Positions 17,426 to 25,978 of a stretch of 64,000 bases of DNA are shown in pieces. The notes under the pieces are model-generated. The model was not told the DNA's origin and did no database searches. It was given only the letters and a program-made list of their open reading frames with translations. Numbering within the stretch: position 1 is the stretch's first letter; every line of letters starts with the position of its first letter. The position numbers were made by a program, and so were the translations under genes. This DNA is from Candidatus Eiseniibacteriota bacterium (GTDB lineage Bacteria; Joyebacterota; Joyebacteria; Joyebacterales; Joyebacteraceae), in assembly GCA_030622115.1 (NCBI GenBank), contig JAUXGN010000005.1, positions 25,911 through 89,910 on the forward strand. The letters are read 5' to 3'.

Positions 17426-17722
17426 CTAGTCGTTTACATCCGTCTCGATCTTCATCTCGATGGCAGAGATCTTGTCCGGGCACTCAAACGCGCAGATTCC
17501 GCAGCCCTTGCAGTGAGCGTAGTCGATACCGATCATCTTCCCATCCTCAAGCAGGATCGCTGAGTCGGGGCAGGCTATCCAACACGCAAGACAGTGAATG
17601 CACTTCTCCGGATCCCATATCGGGCGGTACGTTCTCCAGGAACCTGTTTCGTAGGTCTCGGCATTCCCTGCATCCTCTATGATCCCGCCGATGGGAATCT
17701 CTCTCCACGACTTTTCCCTCAT
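17426..17722 (-). CDS. porD: Pyruvate:ferredoxin oxidoreductase, delta subunit (2x4Fe-4S)
   Basis: This 98-residue ferredoxin-like protein holds two complete cluster motifs, CIHCLACWIACPDS and CKGCGICAFECPDK, which carry electrons from the TPP site to external ferredoxin. The N-terminal segment GSWRTYRPIWDPEKC is usual in PorD. Its ATG overlaps the porG stop by four bases, so the two subunits are probably translated together. Confidence 0.93.
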   Translation of the reverse strand: MREKSWREIPIGGIIEDAGNAETYETGSWRTYRPIWDPEKCIHCLACWIACPDSAILLEDGKMIGIDYAHCKGCGICAFECPDKISAIEMKIETDVND

Positions 17723-18291
17723 TCGGACGTCACCTCCTCGTGCGCCCTGTTTATCGCGCGCACGTTCCCATCCAGCACCTCCGGCCTGAAGCCGTGCGAG
17801 AACTTCTTCCTGATCTGCTCGATAACCGAATCGAGCGCCAGAAACGGCGACACCTTAATGAGCGCACCAAGCATCGGGGAATTCGGAATGGGTCTTCCTA
17901 TCTCATCGATCGCGATCCCGGTCGCGTTCACGGTGTAGATCGTCCGCCCCTTAAGCCCCAGTTCACTCCTGATTGCCTGCGGCGGCTTCAGCGTATTGAC
18001 GATCATGATCCCATCATCCGGCATGCCCGACGCGACATCTGCAGCAGTGAGCAGAGTATCATCGAGCACCACGACGATCTTTGGTGAGTAGATAGCGCAG
18101 TGCACCCGGATGGGCTCTTCGCTGATCCTGTTGAACCCGCGCATTGGCGCACCCATGCGCTCCGGCCCGTAGTCAGGAAACCCCTGACTGTACTTTCCCT
18201 CCATCGCGGCGGCCTCGGCCAGAAGCAGGGACGCCGTCTTGGCTCCCTGACCTCCGCGCCCGTGCCACCGGATCTCCAGCATTTCCGCCAT
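17719..18291 (-). CDS. porG: Pyruvate:ferredoxin oxidoreductase, gamma subunit
   Basis: The 190-residue gamma subunit begins at the ATG 18291, directly after AAGGAGGT, and reads MAEMLEIRWHGRGGQGAKTA, the standard PorG start with the RGGQG motif. MGAPMRGFNRISEEPIRVH and VVVLDDTLL are further family stretches. It is the first gene of the por run; a promoter candidate lies at 18351-18379, giving a leader of about 50 bases. The longer reading frame upstream (to 18366) overlaps this promoter and is not used. Confidence 0.94.
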   Translation of the reverse strand: MAEMLEIRWHGRGGQGAKTASLLLAEAAAMEGKYSQGFPDYGPERMGAPMRGFNRISEEPIRVHCAIYSPKIVVVLDDTLLTAADVASGMPDDGIMIVNTLKPPQAIRSELGLKGRTIYTVNATGIAIDEIGRPIPNSPMLGALIKVSPFLALDSVIEQIRKKFSHGFRPEVLDGNVRAINRAHEEVTSE

Positions 18292-18350
18292 AGTAGATAC
18301 CTCCTTGCAGGCGCAGGAACCACCCCCACGCTCAGATAAATCAACTTGGG

Positions 18351-18379
18351 AGGTTAGCACCATCAAATGCGTCGGTCAA
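18351..18379 (-). promoter_or_regulatory. Sigma70-type promoter of the por run
   Basis: Read on the minus strand: TTGACC, 17 bases, TAACCT. It lies about 60 bases before the porG start, in the only sizeable gap between recR and porG. The -10 is weak (TAnnnT) but agrees with the other promoters in the window. Confidence 0.6.
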
Positions 18380-18403
18380 GGGGAAACCAGAAGGGCAAAC
18401 CGC

Positions 18404-19003
18404 TCAGACAGCCCTGCGCTCATCGAGGGCTGTCCCGAGCGTCAGTTCATCAGCCAGATCGAGTTCGCCACCAACGGGGAGACCGCTTGCAAGCTTCGTC
18501 ACGTTGATCCCCCGCTGCGAAAGGAGCCGTGCCACGTAGAGTGCCGTGGCCTCCCCCTCGGCCGTCGGGTTCAGCGCCAGAATTATCTCTGCGATCGTCT
18601 TACCTTCAAGCCGATCGAGCAGCCGGTCGATTCTGAGATTCTCGGGACCGATCCCGTCGAGCGGCGAGAGCAGCCCCCCGAGCACGTGGTAACGTCCTCT
18701 GAACCGTCCGGTTCGTTCCAACGCGAGGATGTCACTCGGCCGCTCAACCACGCACACGGTGGATGGATCTCGTCGCGCATCGCTGCAGATCGCGCAGGGA
18801 TCGTCCTCCGTAAGACCGCCGCAGATAGAACACCCGATCGTTCGCGTTCTTGCGTCCATTATGGCGCCCGCCAGCTCGGCACACTCGGCCTCCGGTGACG
18901 TGAGCAGCTTGAGAGCCATCCTGGTCGCCGACTTGCGTCCTATCCCCGGAAGCCGGGTAAAGAGCTGAACCAGTCGTTCCAGCGATGCGGGAAAACCAAT
19001 CAT
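18404..19003 (-). CDS. recR: Recombination protein RecR
   Basis: RecR works with RecF/RecO to load RecA on gapped DNA. The 199 residues from the ATG at 19003 (GGAG five bases upstream) show the helix-hairpin-helix FTRLPGIGRKSATRMALKLL, a Cys4 zinc finger CSICGGLTEDDPCAICSD, and the Toprim domain with VVERPSDILALERTG. ILALNPTAEGEATALYVARL is the family C-terminal motif. It sits downstream of dnaX-ybaB, the classical dnaX-ybaB-recR order. Confidence 0.96.
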   Translation of the reverse strand: MIGFPASLERLVQLFTRLPGIGRKSATRMALKLLTSPEAECAELAGAIMDARTRTIGCSICGGLTEDDPCAICSDARRDPSTVCVVERPSDILALERTGRFRGRYHVLGGLLSPLDGIGPENLRIDRLLDRLEGKTIAEIILALNPTAEGEATALYVARLLSQRGINVTKLASGLPVGGELDLADELTLGTALDERRAV

Positions 19004-19024
19004 GCTATCTCCGGGAACGGCCAT

Positions 19025-19339
19025 CTACCCCAGGCCGGGCGGCATCAAACCGCCGGTTACCTTCGCAAGCTCGGTCGCAGCGATCTCATCCGACTTCTGT
19101 TTGGCGTCACCCATCGCTGACATGAGCAGGTCCTCCAGCATCTCGACGTCCTTGGTGTCCAAAACCTCCGGATCCACCTTGATCGAGATGACCTCATGAT
19201 GCCCGTTCATAGTCACGCGGACGACACCCCCGCCCGCCGTGCCCTCGACTCGCTTGGAGGCCAGTTCCTCTCTGACCGCCGTCATGCGCTTCTCGAGCTT
19301 CTGAGCCTCCTTGAGCATCCTGGACATATCGTTTCCCAT
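19025..19339 (-). CDS. YbaB/EbfC family nucleoid-associated protein
   Basis: This small dimeric DNA-binding protein has 104 residues and begins MGNDMSRMLKEAQKLEKRM. The conserved core VEGTAGGGVVRVTMNGHHEV and the downstream helix EMLEDLLMSAMGDAKQKSDE identify the family. Its gene is between dnaX and recR as in most bacteria. The biological role remains loosely defined (nucleoid association, regulation). Confidence 0.94.
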   Translation of the reverse strand: MGNDMSRMLKEAQKLEKRMTAVREELASKRVEGTAGGGVVRVTMNGHHEVISIKVDPEVLDTKDVEMLEDLLMSAMGDAKQKSDEIAATELAKVTGGLMPPGLG

Positions 19340-19355
19340 CCGTCTTCAGCTCCTG

Positions 19356-21071
19356 TCAGGATCCCTTGACGATCTCGCCATCGAAGATCTCGATCACCTT
19401 GTTGAGCATCGTGTCATCAGTCTCGACGGCCACCACTAGGGCGGGTTTGTTGGCTGTCTTAGGTCGGACCGAAGCTGTCGGCGCGAACCTCAGTGTCAGC
19501 CTCACGGGTCCGCCGTAAACCGATCCCGCCACTCGCTCCATCAACTTCATATTCCTGCGGTCCTCGAGCTGGTCTCGGTGAAAGCGGGAGCCGTTCCCCA
19601 CCATCACTGCCAGCTCTCCTCCGGAGAACTGAGCTGCGTCCGCCTCATTCAGAAAGGCCCCGAGCGCCGGCTTCTCGCGCCGGATCGCCGCGAGCACTTC
19701 CGGCCACAACTCTACGCCGCCCGTGTACTCAGCTTTCCGTTCGAGGGTGTCTCCTTCTCCAGGCTGGGGCAACGCCGGCACTCTCTCCACGCTGATTCCG
19801 CCGTCAGGCTCTCGTGACCCACTGGAACCTCTCGCCGGAGGTGCGGCCCGCGTCATGGATCGCCCGGAATCCCGCGGATCCGGAACGCGAACGGACGCGA
19901 CGCTCTTCTTGAGATTCCCGCCGCCCCCCTTTCCCTCACCTCCGCTTCCGGCGATCGAGCGCACGACGTCGTCAATCGAGACGGTTCGGTCGAGTCTTGC
20001 CATCCGGATCACCCCGAGTTCAACGAGAAGCCTGGGCTGAGTACTCCACTTGACCGCCGATTGGGATTCGATGCCGATTCCGAGAAGGCGTACCAGATCG
20101 TCCGCAAGCATATTGAGCGATGAAGAATCACGATCGCCGTAGTCCTGAAGCCGTCCGGTGAGCTTCGCCGCATCATGAACGGACGTCGCCAGCAGGAGAT
20201 TGCCAAGGTGTTCCACGAGGCCGTCGATGAGATCCCGCGGGTCGAAGCCGGCTTCGAGTGCAGCCGTCAGCGCCTCGAGCGCCGCGCCGGCGTCATGGTC
20301 GGCCACGGCATCAGTCATCCGGAAGAAGACGTCCATGTCGGGAATCCCCAGGATGCTCACTACATCCTCCGGGGTAACGGTCGTCTTTCCCACTGACATC
20401 AGCTGGTCAAGAAGACTCTCGGCGTCACGCATGCTCCCGTCCGCTCGCGCCGCGATCAGACGAAGGGCCCCTTGAGCAACCTCAAGCTCTTCCGACGTCG
20501 CAATCTCAAGAAGACGTGATTCGATCTCCGCCGGGGAGATCCTGTGGAAATCAAAGCGCTGGCAACGTGAGGTAATGGTCTCGGGGATCTTCCCGGGCTC
20601 TGTTGTCGCGAGGATGAAGACGACGTGCTCCGGAGGCTCTTCGAGTGTCTTCAGGAGGGCATTAAACGCCTCCCTGGTCAACATGTGTGCCTCATCTATG
20701 ATGTACACCTTCTTGCGACCCGAGAGGGGAGCGTACTGCACGGTCTCTCTGATACCGCGTGCGTCCTCGATCTTCCGATTCGACGCGCCGTCTATCTCGA
20801 TCACGTCGAGGTTCTTCGCCTTCAGTATCTCGGTGCAGGAGACGCACTTCCCACAAGGAGTGTCAGTGGGACCTTCGTCGCAATTCAGGGCCTTGGCCAG
20901 AATTCTTGCCACCGTGGTCTTTCCAACTCCGCGGGGCCCGGAAAAGAGATAGGCGTGGGCTATTCGTCCCGATCGAACGGCGGCGCCAAGCGTGGCAACA
21001 ACGTGTTTCTGGCCGACCACATCGGAGAACGTCTCCGGACGCCACTTCCTGGCAAGTACGACGTAGGACAT
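19356..21071 (-). CDS. dnaX: DNA polymerase III subunits gamma and tau
   Basis: The clamp-loader ATPase starts at ATG 21071 after GGGAGAGAACGC and reads MSYVVLARKWRPETFSDVVG. Walker A GPRGVGKTTVARIL, the Cys4 zinc module (CDEGPTDTPCGKCVSC), Walker B VYIIDEAHMLTREAFNALLK and the arginine-finger region TSRCQRFDFHRIS are intact. After about residue 370 there is a Gly/Pro/Ser-rich linker, then a C-terminal domain that should contact the polymerase. I did not find an obvious slippery site for making gamma. The frame continues upstream to 21131 but overlaps the SRP RNA there, so that extension is rejected. Confidence 0.95.
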   Translation of the reverse strand: MSYVVLARKWRPETFSDVVGQKHVVATLGAAVRSGRIAHAYLFSGPRGVGKTTVARILAKALNCDEGPTDTPCGKCVSCTEILKAKNLDVIEIDGASNRKIEDARGIRETVQYAPLSGRKKVYIIDEAHMLTREAFNALLKTLEEPPEHVVFILATTEPGKIPETITSRCQRFDFHRISPAEIESRLLEIATSEELEVAQGALRLIAARADGSMRDAESLLDQLMSVGKTTVTPEDVVSILGIPDMDVFFRMTDAVADHDAGAALEALTAALEAGFDPRDLIDGLVEHLGNLLLATSVHDAAKLTGRLQDYGDRDSSSLNMLADDLVRLLGIGIESQSAVKWSTQPRLLVELGVIRMARLDRTVSIDDVVRSIAGSGGEGKGGGGNLKKSVASVRVPDPRDSGRSMTRAAPPARGSSGSREPDGGISVERVPALPQPGEGDTLERKAEYTGGVELWPEVLAAIRREKPALGAFLNEADAAQFSGGELAVMVGNGSRFHRDQLEDRRNMKLMERVAGSVYGGPVRLTLRFAPTASVRPKTANKPALVVAVETDDTMLNKVIEIFDGEIVKGS

Positions 21072-21120
21072 GCGTTCTCTCCCTTCGCGGTCCATCCAAG
21101 GATGCTCTTTGGAGATCTGA

Positions 21121-21398
21121 AACCCTGACACGCATCCACTCCGACCCTCGGGACGGAAGCGTAGACCAGCAGTTGGCTCGAGTCAAGCTTCCCCACGGCA
21201 CATCGTGTTACCGGCTTACGGCTGCTGCCTTCCGGCCCTGACCGGATTCACCGGACCCGATTGCGCGGGACCTGACCTTCAACACTACTTGCTTGACCGC
21301 GTCCCCCGCACCGAAAAGCCTCGATGGGTGTTCGACCCCGCTGTAGCGGATTGCGGGTCACAGGGCACCGCTAGTTCCCCGTCTAGCGTGTCAGGGTT
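21121..21398 (-). ncRNA. ffs: Signal recognition particle RNA, large (Alu-domain-containing) type
   Basis: The S-domain loop is clear around 21219-21260 on the minus strand (GTCAGGGCCGGAAGGCAGCA, then GCCGTAAGC). Upstream in the transcript is an Alu domain with GGTGCCCTGTGACCCGCAAT and CCGCTACAGCGGGGTCGAA, as in Bacillus-type SRP RNAs. The two ends pair over 13 bases: AACCCTGACACGC at the 5' end (21386-21398) and GCGTGTCAGGGTT at the 3' end (21121-21133). The 278-nt length equals the large class (about 270 nt), not the 4.5S class. It sits between tRNA-Ala and dnaX, the same place as scr in Bacillus. I see no private promoter; it may share that of tadA. Confidence 0.88.
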
Positions 21399-21515
21399 CT
21401 CAGATCTCCGGGAGAAGATCGGGGCTGGTCGCTTGCCGGGCGGATGCACACGCCCAGCAACTGCCCGCGAAGCCCACCCGCTCTGAGATGAGCGAGCGGG
21501 CTTCGAGAGTAAGTC

Positions 21516-21591
21516 TGGTGGAGATGAGCGGGTTCGAACCGCCGACCTCTGCCTTGCGAAGGCAGCGCTCTCCCAACTGAGCTACATCCCC
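21516..21591 (-). tRNA. tRNA-Ala (anticodon CGC)
   Basis: A 76-nt cloverleaf with acceptor GGGGATG/CATCTCC, D-arm GCTCAGTTGGGAGAGC, anticodon loop TTCGCAA giving CGC (reads GCG), T-loop GGTTCGAACC and encoded CCA. It is the last of three tRNAs between tadA and the SRP RNA gene. Confidence 0.95.
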
Positions 21592-21623
21592 GTATCTATC
21601 TGTCACACTTGCGCGCTTGATGG

Positions 21624-21714
<91 letters not shown>

Positions 21715-21725
21715 GGACCGCATTC

Positions 21726-21815
21726 TGGCGGTGGGGGTGGGATTCGAACCCACGGTACCCAGAGGGTACAACGGTTTTCGAGACCGTCACGATCGACCAG
21801 CTCCGTCACCCCACC
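21726..21815 (-). tRNA. tRNA-Ser (anticodon CGA)
   Basis: A 90-nt class II tRNA with acceptor GGTGGGG/CCCCACC, variable arm GTACCCTCTGGGTAC, anticodon loop CTCGAAA giving CGA (reads UCG), discriminator G and encoded CCA. It begins 25 bases after tadA ends. Confidence 0.95.
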
Positions 21816-21839
21816 GTGTACCGCCGGCGTACGGCGATC

Positions 21840-22340
21840 TCACCTGCTCCGCGCTCGCAAGGTCGCGAAGAAATCAGAGAGTAGCGCTCCACACTCGGTT
21901 TCCATTACGCCCGAGCTGATCGCCACGCGGTGATTCAGACGCGGATCATCCGGAATATTCCCCAGAGACCCACAGTAGCCACCTTTCTCGTCGGCACATC
22001 CGAAGACAAGGCGGCTCAGGCGAGCATGCACAATCGCTCCCGCGCACATAGGACAAGGCTCCATCGTAGTATAGATGCTGGCCCCAGTCAAGCGCGGTAC
22101 GCCCAATGAGCGAGTGGCGGCTCCAATGGCGATGATCTCAGCATGCGCAGTGGGGTCTCTGAACCTCTCGACCTGATTGTGTCCGCGACCGATGATCCTG
22201 TCCCCAAGAACCACGACGGCGCCCACCGGCACCTCCCGTTCCTTGAGTGCGAGTTCCGCCTCTTTGAGAGCGGCCTCCATCCATCGCCGGTCCGTTCTGT
22301 GTCGTGCACTCGCCCTGATCTCCAAGTCCCTCACCCCCAT
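21840..22340 (-). CDS. tadA: tRNA-specific adenosine deaminase
   Basis: TadA makes inosine at the wobble position of tRNA-Arg(ACG); that substrate tRNA is encoded in this window at 33867-33943. The zinc-deaminase motifs are TAHAEIIAIGAA (HAE) and MEPCPMCAGAIVHARL (PCxxC). The 166-residue reading uses the ATG at 22340, which lies about 14 bases after the start point predicted from the promoter at 22361-22389; the farther start at 22370 would fall inside that promoter. A later start (about residue 21, near RRWMEAALKEAE) is possible, as the first 20 residues are not conserved. Confidence 0.92.
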   Translation of the reverse strand: MGVRDLEIRASARHRTDRRWMEAALKEAELALKEREVPVGAVVVLGDRIIGRGHNQVERFRDPTAHAEIIAIGAATRSLGVPRLTGASIYTTMEPCPMCAGAIVHARLSRLVFGCADEKGGYCGSLGNIPDDPRLNHRVAISSGVMETECGALLSDFFATLRARSR

Positions 22341-22360
22341 CCGGTCGCTTGCCAGCGAAC

Positions 22361-22389
22361 AACGTAGCAACGACTCGATGCCCTGTCAA
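22361..22389 (-). promoter_or_regulatory. Sigma70-type promoter of tadA
   Basis: On the minus strand: TTGACA, 17 bases, TACGTT. It is likely to drive tadA and possibly the following tRNA-Ser/Ser/Ala, SRP RNA and dnaX-ybaB-recR genes, since no closer promoter was found. Confidence 0.6.
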
Positions 22390-22471
22390 CCGCATCCAGA
22401 CCCAACAGCGGGAGACCCTGCTCAACAGGCAGGGCCTCTATAGGTAGCGAGACTGATCACGCCGGATTGTG

Positions 22472-23464
22472 CTAGTTGACGGTGTCGCCTTCGTAAACCA
22501 TGACGCGGTTCCTGCCGGCGGCCTTCGCCTTGTAGAGCGCCCGGTCCGCAGCTTCTATGAGTGTGCTCTTTGATGATGCGTGCACCGGGAAGGTAGCTAC
22601 GCCGATGCTGATCGTGAGCCGCCCCAGGGGCAGTACTTCCTCGCCCTCGAACTCCGTCTCGTCGACCAGGGTGCATATCCGTTCGGCCATCCGCAGAGCT
22701 GCATCACCGCTGATTTCCGGCACGATGATGGCGAATTCCTCTCCGCCGTATCTGGCCACGTAGTCGCAACTCCGCGAAGCACGCTGCAGCGTGTGGCCCA
22801 TCTGCTTCAATGCCTTGTCGCCTGCCGGATGGCCGTGGGTGTCATTGAAATGCTTGAAGGTATCGATGTCTATCATCAGAAGATTCACGCTGCGCTCGTA
22901 TCGCGCCGCGCGACTGATCTCCGTCTCCAGTATCTGGTGGAAGAACCTGTGGTTGTAGAGGTCGGTCAGTCCATCCCTGCGCGACAGTTCCTTGTAGAAT
23001 TCACCCTCGGCAGCCTGCTGCCGGAGCCCTCGCTCCTTCACCCGGTTTGCCACAATGATGCGTATCTGATCGATGTTGAACGGCTTCGTGATGTAGTCAA
23101 CTGCCCCGAGCTTCATCGATTCGACGGCGGTCTCCATCGACGCATACCCCGTCATCACTATTACGTCGACTTCGTATGGAAGCTCCTTCGCGGCTGCAAC
23201 AACTCCGAGCCCATCAAGCTCGGGCATCACGATATCCGTCAGCACGATATCGAAGGTGGAAGCAGTGAGAAGATCAACGGCCTCTCGACCGGACGCCGCC
23301 AGTTGAATCTCGTAGCCTTCCTCGCGCAGAACCTCATTGAGGAAGGTCCGCATTATTTCCTCGTCGTCCACTATCAGGAGCTTGATCAAGCGTCCGCGTG
23401 ACCCAGCGTCCTCCAGTTCGTAGCCCTCGTCTCTCACTGTCTTCTTATTCATGTGATCAGGCAT
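22472..23464 (-). CDS. Response regulator with GGDEF diguanylate cyclase output
   Basis: The protein (about 330 residues) has a receiver domain (LLIVDDEEIMRTFLNEVLRE; phospho-acceptor Asp in DIVLTDIVMPELDG; Lys in DYITKPFN) and a C-terminal GGDEF domain. The active site reads YGGEEF, and the inhibitory I-site RxxD (RSCD) lies five residues before it, so it should be an active, feedback-inhibited c-di-GMP synthase. Its start overlaps the end of the histidine kinase gene; the ATG at 23464 and a second at 23452 are both possible. It is presumably phosphorylated by that kinase. No PilZ or EAL partner is in the window. Confidence 0.92.
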   Translation of the reverse strand: MPDHMNKKTVRDEGYELEDAGSRGRLIKLLIVDDEEIMRTFLNEVLREEGYEIQLAASGREAVDLLTASTFDIVLTDIVMPELDGLGVVAAAKELPYEVDVIVMTGYASMETAVESMKLGAVDYITKPFNIDQIRIIVANRVKERGLRQQAAEGEFYKELSRRDGLTDLYNHRFFHQILETEISRAARYERSVNLLMIDIDTFKHFNDTHGHPAGDKALKQMGHTLQRASRSCDYVARYGGEEFAIIVPEISGDAALRMAERICTLVDETEFEGEEVLPLGRLTISIGVATFPVHASSKSTLIEAADRALYKAKAAGRNRVMVYEGDTVN

Positions 23465-25718
23465 AATCAACTGCGCACCTATTCCCTTCGTCACCCCGCG
23501 TCGAATCCAGCCCTGTCACTGCAGCTGGCAGCCGCACGACAAACGTGGAACCCACACCAGGAGTGCTCTCAATCTCTATCTCTCCACCGTGCTCGGAAAC
23601 AATGCCGTAGCTGATCGACAGCCCCAGCCCTGTGCCACGACCCACTTCGCGCCTCGTGAAGAACGGCTCGAAGATGCGCTCCATATCCTCTCTCGCAATG
23701 CCGCACCCCTCGTCGGCAAAGCACACCACAACCTCGGGTCTCTCAGTTTGTGCACCAGAAAGTCTGGATGACAGGGACAGGCAACCGCCCGTCTCCATCG
23801 CGTCTCTCGCATTCAGGGCCATGTTCATGAACACCTGTTTGAGTTCTGCTGCGCTGCCGTGCACGTCGGGAATGGAATTCGCGAGATCAGCCTCGATCTC
23901 GAGACCCCTCATTCGGAACTGTTCGGCCATGATCTCAACGGTCTCGCTCAGGACCTCGTTGATGTCAACGGTGGCCCGAACTGACCCGGATGGCTCTGAG
24001 AATGCCAAGAGGTTCGACACGATGCCGCTGCACCGCCTGGCCTCGCGCTCAATCTGAGAGAGGTGACCGACGAACCTTCTCACTTCGTCCTGCCCGAGTC
24101 CCTCCGACCCTGCATCGGAGAGCCTCTCCAGGTCGAATTGCGCAAAGCCCAGAATCCCGCCGAGTGGGTTGTTGAGTTCGTGGGCAACTCCAGCCGCGAG
24201 TTCACCCACAGCAGCCAGTCTGCCTGATCGGACTACGTTCGCCTGCATATCCTTGAGATCATGAGTCCGCTCTTCCACCCTCTTCTCGAGATCCTCGTTC
24301 AACGCTGCCAGCTCTGCCTCCGTGGCTCGCAGGGTGGCCGTTCGGGACTTGACCTCCTCCTCAAGACGGGAGTTCCATTCCTCGACGATCGTTCGTGACT
24401 CCTCCAACCGCTCGTGGAGTCGGATATTCTCCACGATGCGTGCAAGCCGCGAGGCAACTGTCTCGAAGAACTCGAGTTGCTCCCCTCCCAGGCTCGCCGC
24501 CGCGTGCCTCTGAAGCGAGAGAACGCCTATCTGGCGCTCTCCGATCAGCAAAGGAAGACCGAGCCAGCTTCTCATCCGAACAGATTCCTCTCCTCGGCCT
24601 TCATGCTCCTCCAGCGCCTTGCCGTATCTGTCGGTCTCCTGGGTGAGATCGTCTATCTGAATCGAGCTGTTCGCCTCAACAACTCGCCTGACGAGAGATT
24701 GCTCAAGCCTCAGCCTTGAGATCTCAGTCTTCTCGCCATCGGCCATGCAGATACAATCCTCCCCGGTCTCACTGATCTCATCGAGGAGTGTCAGACAGAT
24801 CCCATCTACTCCCAATCGCTCCCGCAGGAGTCCGTGCGTCAATGATATGAGTTCATCCAGATGGAGTGTCGAGGAGATGCCCTGTCCGATGTCGTTGAGC
24901 AGCTTGAGCTGCTCGACCCGCACCGCAAGACCTTGGCCCGTCTCCCAGAGCCCCTTTCCCGCTGCGCCGACTACGACCAACACAGTGGCCAGAAGTGGGA
25001 ACGTGGCCGGCTCTCCCGGAATGTACGATGCAACCATCAGCATCGCGAGCGGGAGCATTGCCAGCTCCGCGACAACGCCACGCGTCCGCAGCCACTTGAC
25101 ATACTCGCCGAGTGGTTCGTTTCGATAATCTCCCGTAAGCATGTGAAGCACATTTGTCACGGCCCCGAACGCCACGAACATCGCGGCGAACCTGCCGACG
25201 TCGGTCAACTCGAGCCCCATGAGAGGCATCCTGCCGCCGATTGCGAAGTAGCACGCGCCCGCCGCGAGGATGCCGAGCACACGACTCGCGGTGTCGCGGA
25301 GCGCGTACAAGATCTCGCTTCTGAGCACGAGTGCAGTCAGGATCACTCCTGAGATCGTGACAACCCAAACTGCTACTGCAACTCCGAAGAGAGCGAGAGT
25401 GGCCGCATAGACCGCCATGCCGAAGGAGACGTAATGGCGCTTCGCCACCGGGAACGCGAAGAGTCCCGCAGCCAAGGCTATCGCGCTCATGATGCCGACC
25501 GCTCCCCAAGCGATGCAGTCCATCCGGAACCCGACAACCGCGACGACGACCCCTGCGACTCCCAACAACAGCCAACCCCTCACCTTCACAGCCCCCGTCC
25601 CCCGAGGCATACCACTACCGTTCTCAAGGTCTGTCGTTGTCCCGCCGTCTGCCAGGAATTCCAAGCTCCGGTTCCTCCCCCAAGAAGTGGTCTCCACTAC
25701 CCCATTCCGGTTCGGCAC
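23457..25718 (-). CDS. Membrane sensor histidine kinase with GAF domain
   Basis: The protein of up to 753 residues has an N-terminal membrane part (about 45-255, seven to eight hydrophobic segments), a GAF domain (about 270-430), a coiled coil rich in Glu/Arg (435-490), and the kinase core. The H-box is ELAAGVAHELNNPLGGILGF, the N-box NMALNARDAME, G1 FADEGCGIA and G2 GRGTGLGLSISYG. The ligand of the membrane/GAF part is unknown. An ATG at 25610, just before the first membrane helix, may be the true start. The GGDEF regulator follows with an overlap, forming a two-component c-di-GMP pair. Confidence 0.9.
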   Translation of the reverse strand: MPNRNGVVETTSWGRNRSLEFLADGGTTTDLENGSGMPRGTGAVKVRGWLLLGVAGVVVAVVGFRMDCIAWGAVGIMSAIALAAGLFAFPVAKRHYVSFGMAVYAATLALFGVAVAVWVVTISGVILTALVLRSEILYALRDTASRVLGILAAGACYFAIGGRMPLMGLELTDVGRFAAMFVAFGAVTNVLHMLTGDYRNEPLGEYVKWLRTRGVVAELAMLPLAMLMVASYIPGEPATFPLLATVLVVVGAAGKGLWETGQGLAVRVEQLKLLNDIGQGISSTLHLDELISLTHGLLRERLGVDGICLTLLDEISETGEDCICMADGEKTEISRLRLEQSLVRRVVEANSSIQIDDLTQETDRYGKALEEHEGRGEESVRMRSWLGLPLLIGERQIGVLSLQRHAAASLGGEQLEFFETVASRLARIVENIRLHERLEESRTIVEEWNSRLEEEVKSRTATLRATEAELAALNEDLEKRVEERTHDLKDMQANVVRSGRLAAVGELAAGVAHELNNPLGGILGFAQFDLERLSDAGSEGLGQDEVRRFVGHLSQIEREARRCSGIVSNLLAFSEPSGSVRATVDINEVLSETVEIMAEQFRMRGLEIEADLANSIPDVHGSAAELKQVFMNMALNARDAMETGGCLSLSSRLSGAQTERPEVVVCFADEGCGIAREDMERIFEPFFTRREVGRGTGLGLSISYGIVSEHGGEIEIESTPGVGSTFVVRLPAAVTGLDSTRGDEGNRCAVDYA

Positions 25719-25739
25719 GCCTCTACATCAATCGGGTCA

Positions 25740-25765
25740 GCACATCGTACCGTGCAACCATGTGC
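25740..25765. promoter_or_regulatory. Inverted repeat upstream of the histidine kinase gene
   Basis: Perfect 6-bp arms GCACAT and ATGTGC are separated by 14 bases, about 22 bases before the earliest kinase start. The spacing is suitable for a dimeric regulator. No confident promoter was found beside it, so the role is speculative. Confidence 0.25.
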
Positions 25766-25774
25766 CCCTCCAGA

Positions 25775-25795
25775 CCCGACGGCAACCCCGTCGGG
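25775..25795. other. GC-rich hairpin between anti-sigma and kinase genes
   Basis: Perfect 8-bp arms CCCGACGG and CCGTCGGG with a 5-base loop. There is no T-run on either side, so it may be a structural element of the kinase leader or a weak terminator. Nothing else is recognised in the 260-base gap except the elements listed. Confidence 0.35.
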
Positions 25796-25922
25796 ATACT
25801 GATCCAGCTCCATAAGTGCAAGTGGCGTGCCACGCTGAGCCGATTGAGTGATCTTCGCCGAGACACCATGAACAGGCCACTTCCAGCATGGTTTGGCAGA
25901 GATCGCCCTCCTCCGAACGCGA

Positions 25923-25952
25923 GCGCGGGGCGTCTCGAAAGCCGCCCCGCGC
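25923..25952 (-). terminator. Probable terminator after the anti-sigma gene
   Basis: A perfect 10-bp stem, GCGCGGGGCG paired with CGCCCCGCGC around a 10-base loop, lies 27 bases after the anti-sigma stop. There is no T-run, so termination may be Rho-assisted or the element may act in RNA stability. Its place marks the end of the CHAT-sigma-anti-sigma operon. Confidence 0.5.
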
Positions 25953-25978
25953 CTCGTTCTGTCGCTGGATTCAGAGCC

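Noticed and set aside
21071..21131. Longer N-terminus of DnaX starting at 21131
   Set aside because: It would run into the SRP RNA 3' end, and the conserved DnaX start with a good SD is at 21071.
21181..21298. Small 4.5S-type SRP RNA of about 118 nt
   Set aside because: Although an internal 8-bp helix closes this part, an Alu domain and a 13-bp end helix extend the molecule to 278 nt.
22416..22434. Stem CCCTGC/GCAGGG after the GGDEF gene, considered as terminator
   Set aside because: Only 6 bp and no T-run; too weak to list.
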